DNA of 5,420 nucleotides from Oligoflexales bacterium. GTDB lineage: Bacteria; Bdellovibrionota; Oligoflexia; Oligoflexales; Oligoflexaceae. The position numbers were made by a program, and so were the translations under genes. Positions 5,287 to 5,420 of this stretch are shown here, piece after piece (within the stretch, counting starts at the first letter, position 1; every line of letters begins with the position of its first letter). The DNA is taken from contig JADFZC010000206.1 in NCBI GenBank assembly GCA_015232735.1, positions 1 through 5,420 on the forward strand, in the 5' to 3' direction. Below the pieces are notes generated by a model. It saw only the letters and a list, made by a program, of their open reading frames with translations. It was not told the origin of the DNA and did no database searches.

Positions 5287-5420
5287 CCAGTCGATGATGG
5301 CGAGGTCAGGCTTATGCCGGGTAATTTTTTCAAGTCCTTCTTCGCCGTCCGCTGACGTGATAAAGGTAACTTGGTCCTAAGGCCCTTTCTTCCATATTAA
5401 TCTTGAAACATCTAAAATTC
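5287..5420 (-). pseudogene. frameshifted N-terminal receiver segment of the cyclase gene
   Basis: The cyclase frame stays open from 5286 up to 5376, encoding DQVTFITSADGEEGLEKI and then KPDLAIIDWMMP, the receiver's second strand to its phosphoacceptor Asp. It then hits TAG at 5377-5379. The neighbouring frame, 5419-5378, reads NFRCFKINMEERAL, a good first helix for a receiver. Joining the two needs removal of just one base near 5376-5377 (GG on the minus strand). A one-base insertion, real or a sequencing error, is therefore the simplest explanation. The start codon and the acidic pair of the receiver lie beyond the window. Confidence 0.65.

Noticed and set aside
4784..5380. Plus-strand open frames opposite the cyclase gene
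   Set aside because: They overlap the catalytic and receiver domains whose residues are clearly conserved on the minus strand.

Overview
The window is AT-rich bacterial DNA with compact genes, clear AGGAG-type ribosome binding sites and GC-rich repeats confined to the intergenic stretches. I infer a spirochaete, most likely Leptospira. The reasons are a response-regulator/class III cyclase fusion, a lipoprotein with a relaxed lipobox, several toxin-antitoxin-like pairs and the base composition. No 16S rRNA or universal marker is present, so this assignment is only moderate (about 0.55).

Layout. Bases 1-164 are non-coding, with a C/G-rich repeat and a perfect 13-bp stem-loop. Bases 165-1372 hold a plus-strand three-gene operon: a BrnT-like toxin interrupted by an in-frame TGA, a CopG/BrnA-like ribbon-helix-helix antitoxin, and an unrecognised 134-residue protein. 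It is preceded by three 13-bp direct repeats that look like an operator. Bases 1373-1767 are non-coding. A small lipoprotein gene lies on the minus strand (1768-2304) with a recognisable promoter at 2395-2423. Bases 2424-3194 are a gene-poor stretch with a 147-bp MITE-like inverted-repeat element, an AT-rich hairpin, a possible 42-residue ORF and a second copy of the C/G-rich repeat. Bases 3195-4266 hold a second two-gene plus-strand operon: a possible DUF4258-like toxin overlapping an MqsA/YgiT-like HTH protein with a reduced zinc motif. Bases 4381-5420 hold, on the minus strand, a receiver/class IIIb adenylate cyclase gene with an intact catalytic domain. Its receiver domain appears frameshifted near 5377, and its 5' end lies outside the window.

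How it fits together. Two separate toxin-antitoxin-type operons, a lipoprotein of unknown role, a MITE-like element and interspersed repeats in about 4.3 kb suggest an accessory region beside a signalling gene. In each operon the downstream DNA-binding protein probably represses its own promoter. Two coding sequences carry single-site disruptions (TGA at 518-520, frameshift near 5377). These are either gene decay or base-call errors, and the sequence alone cannot separate the two.

The best candidates for something undescribed are the third gene of the first operon together with the extended antitoxin and the 13-bp repeat array, and the second operon with its single-CxxC MqsA-like protein.
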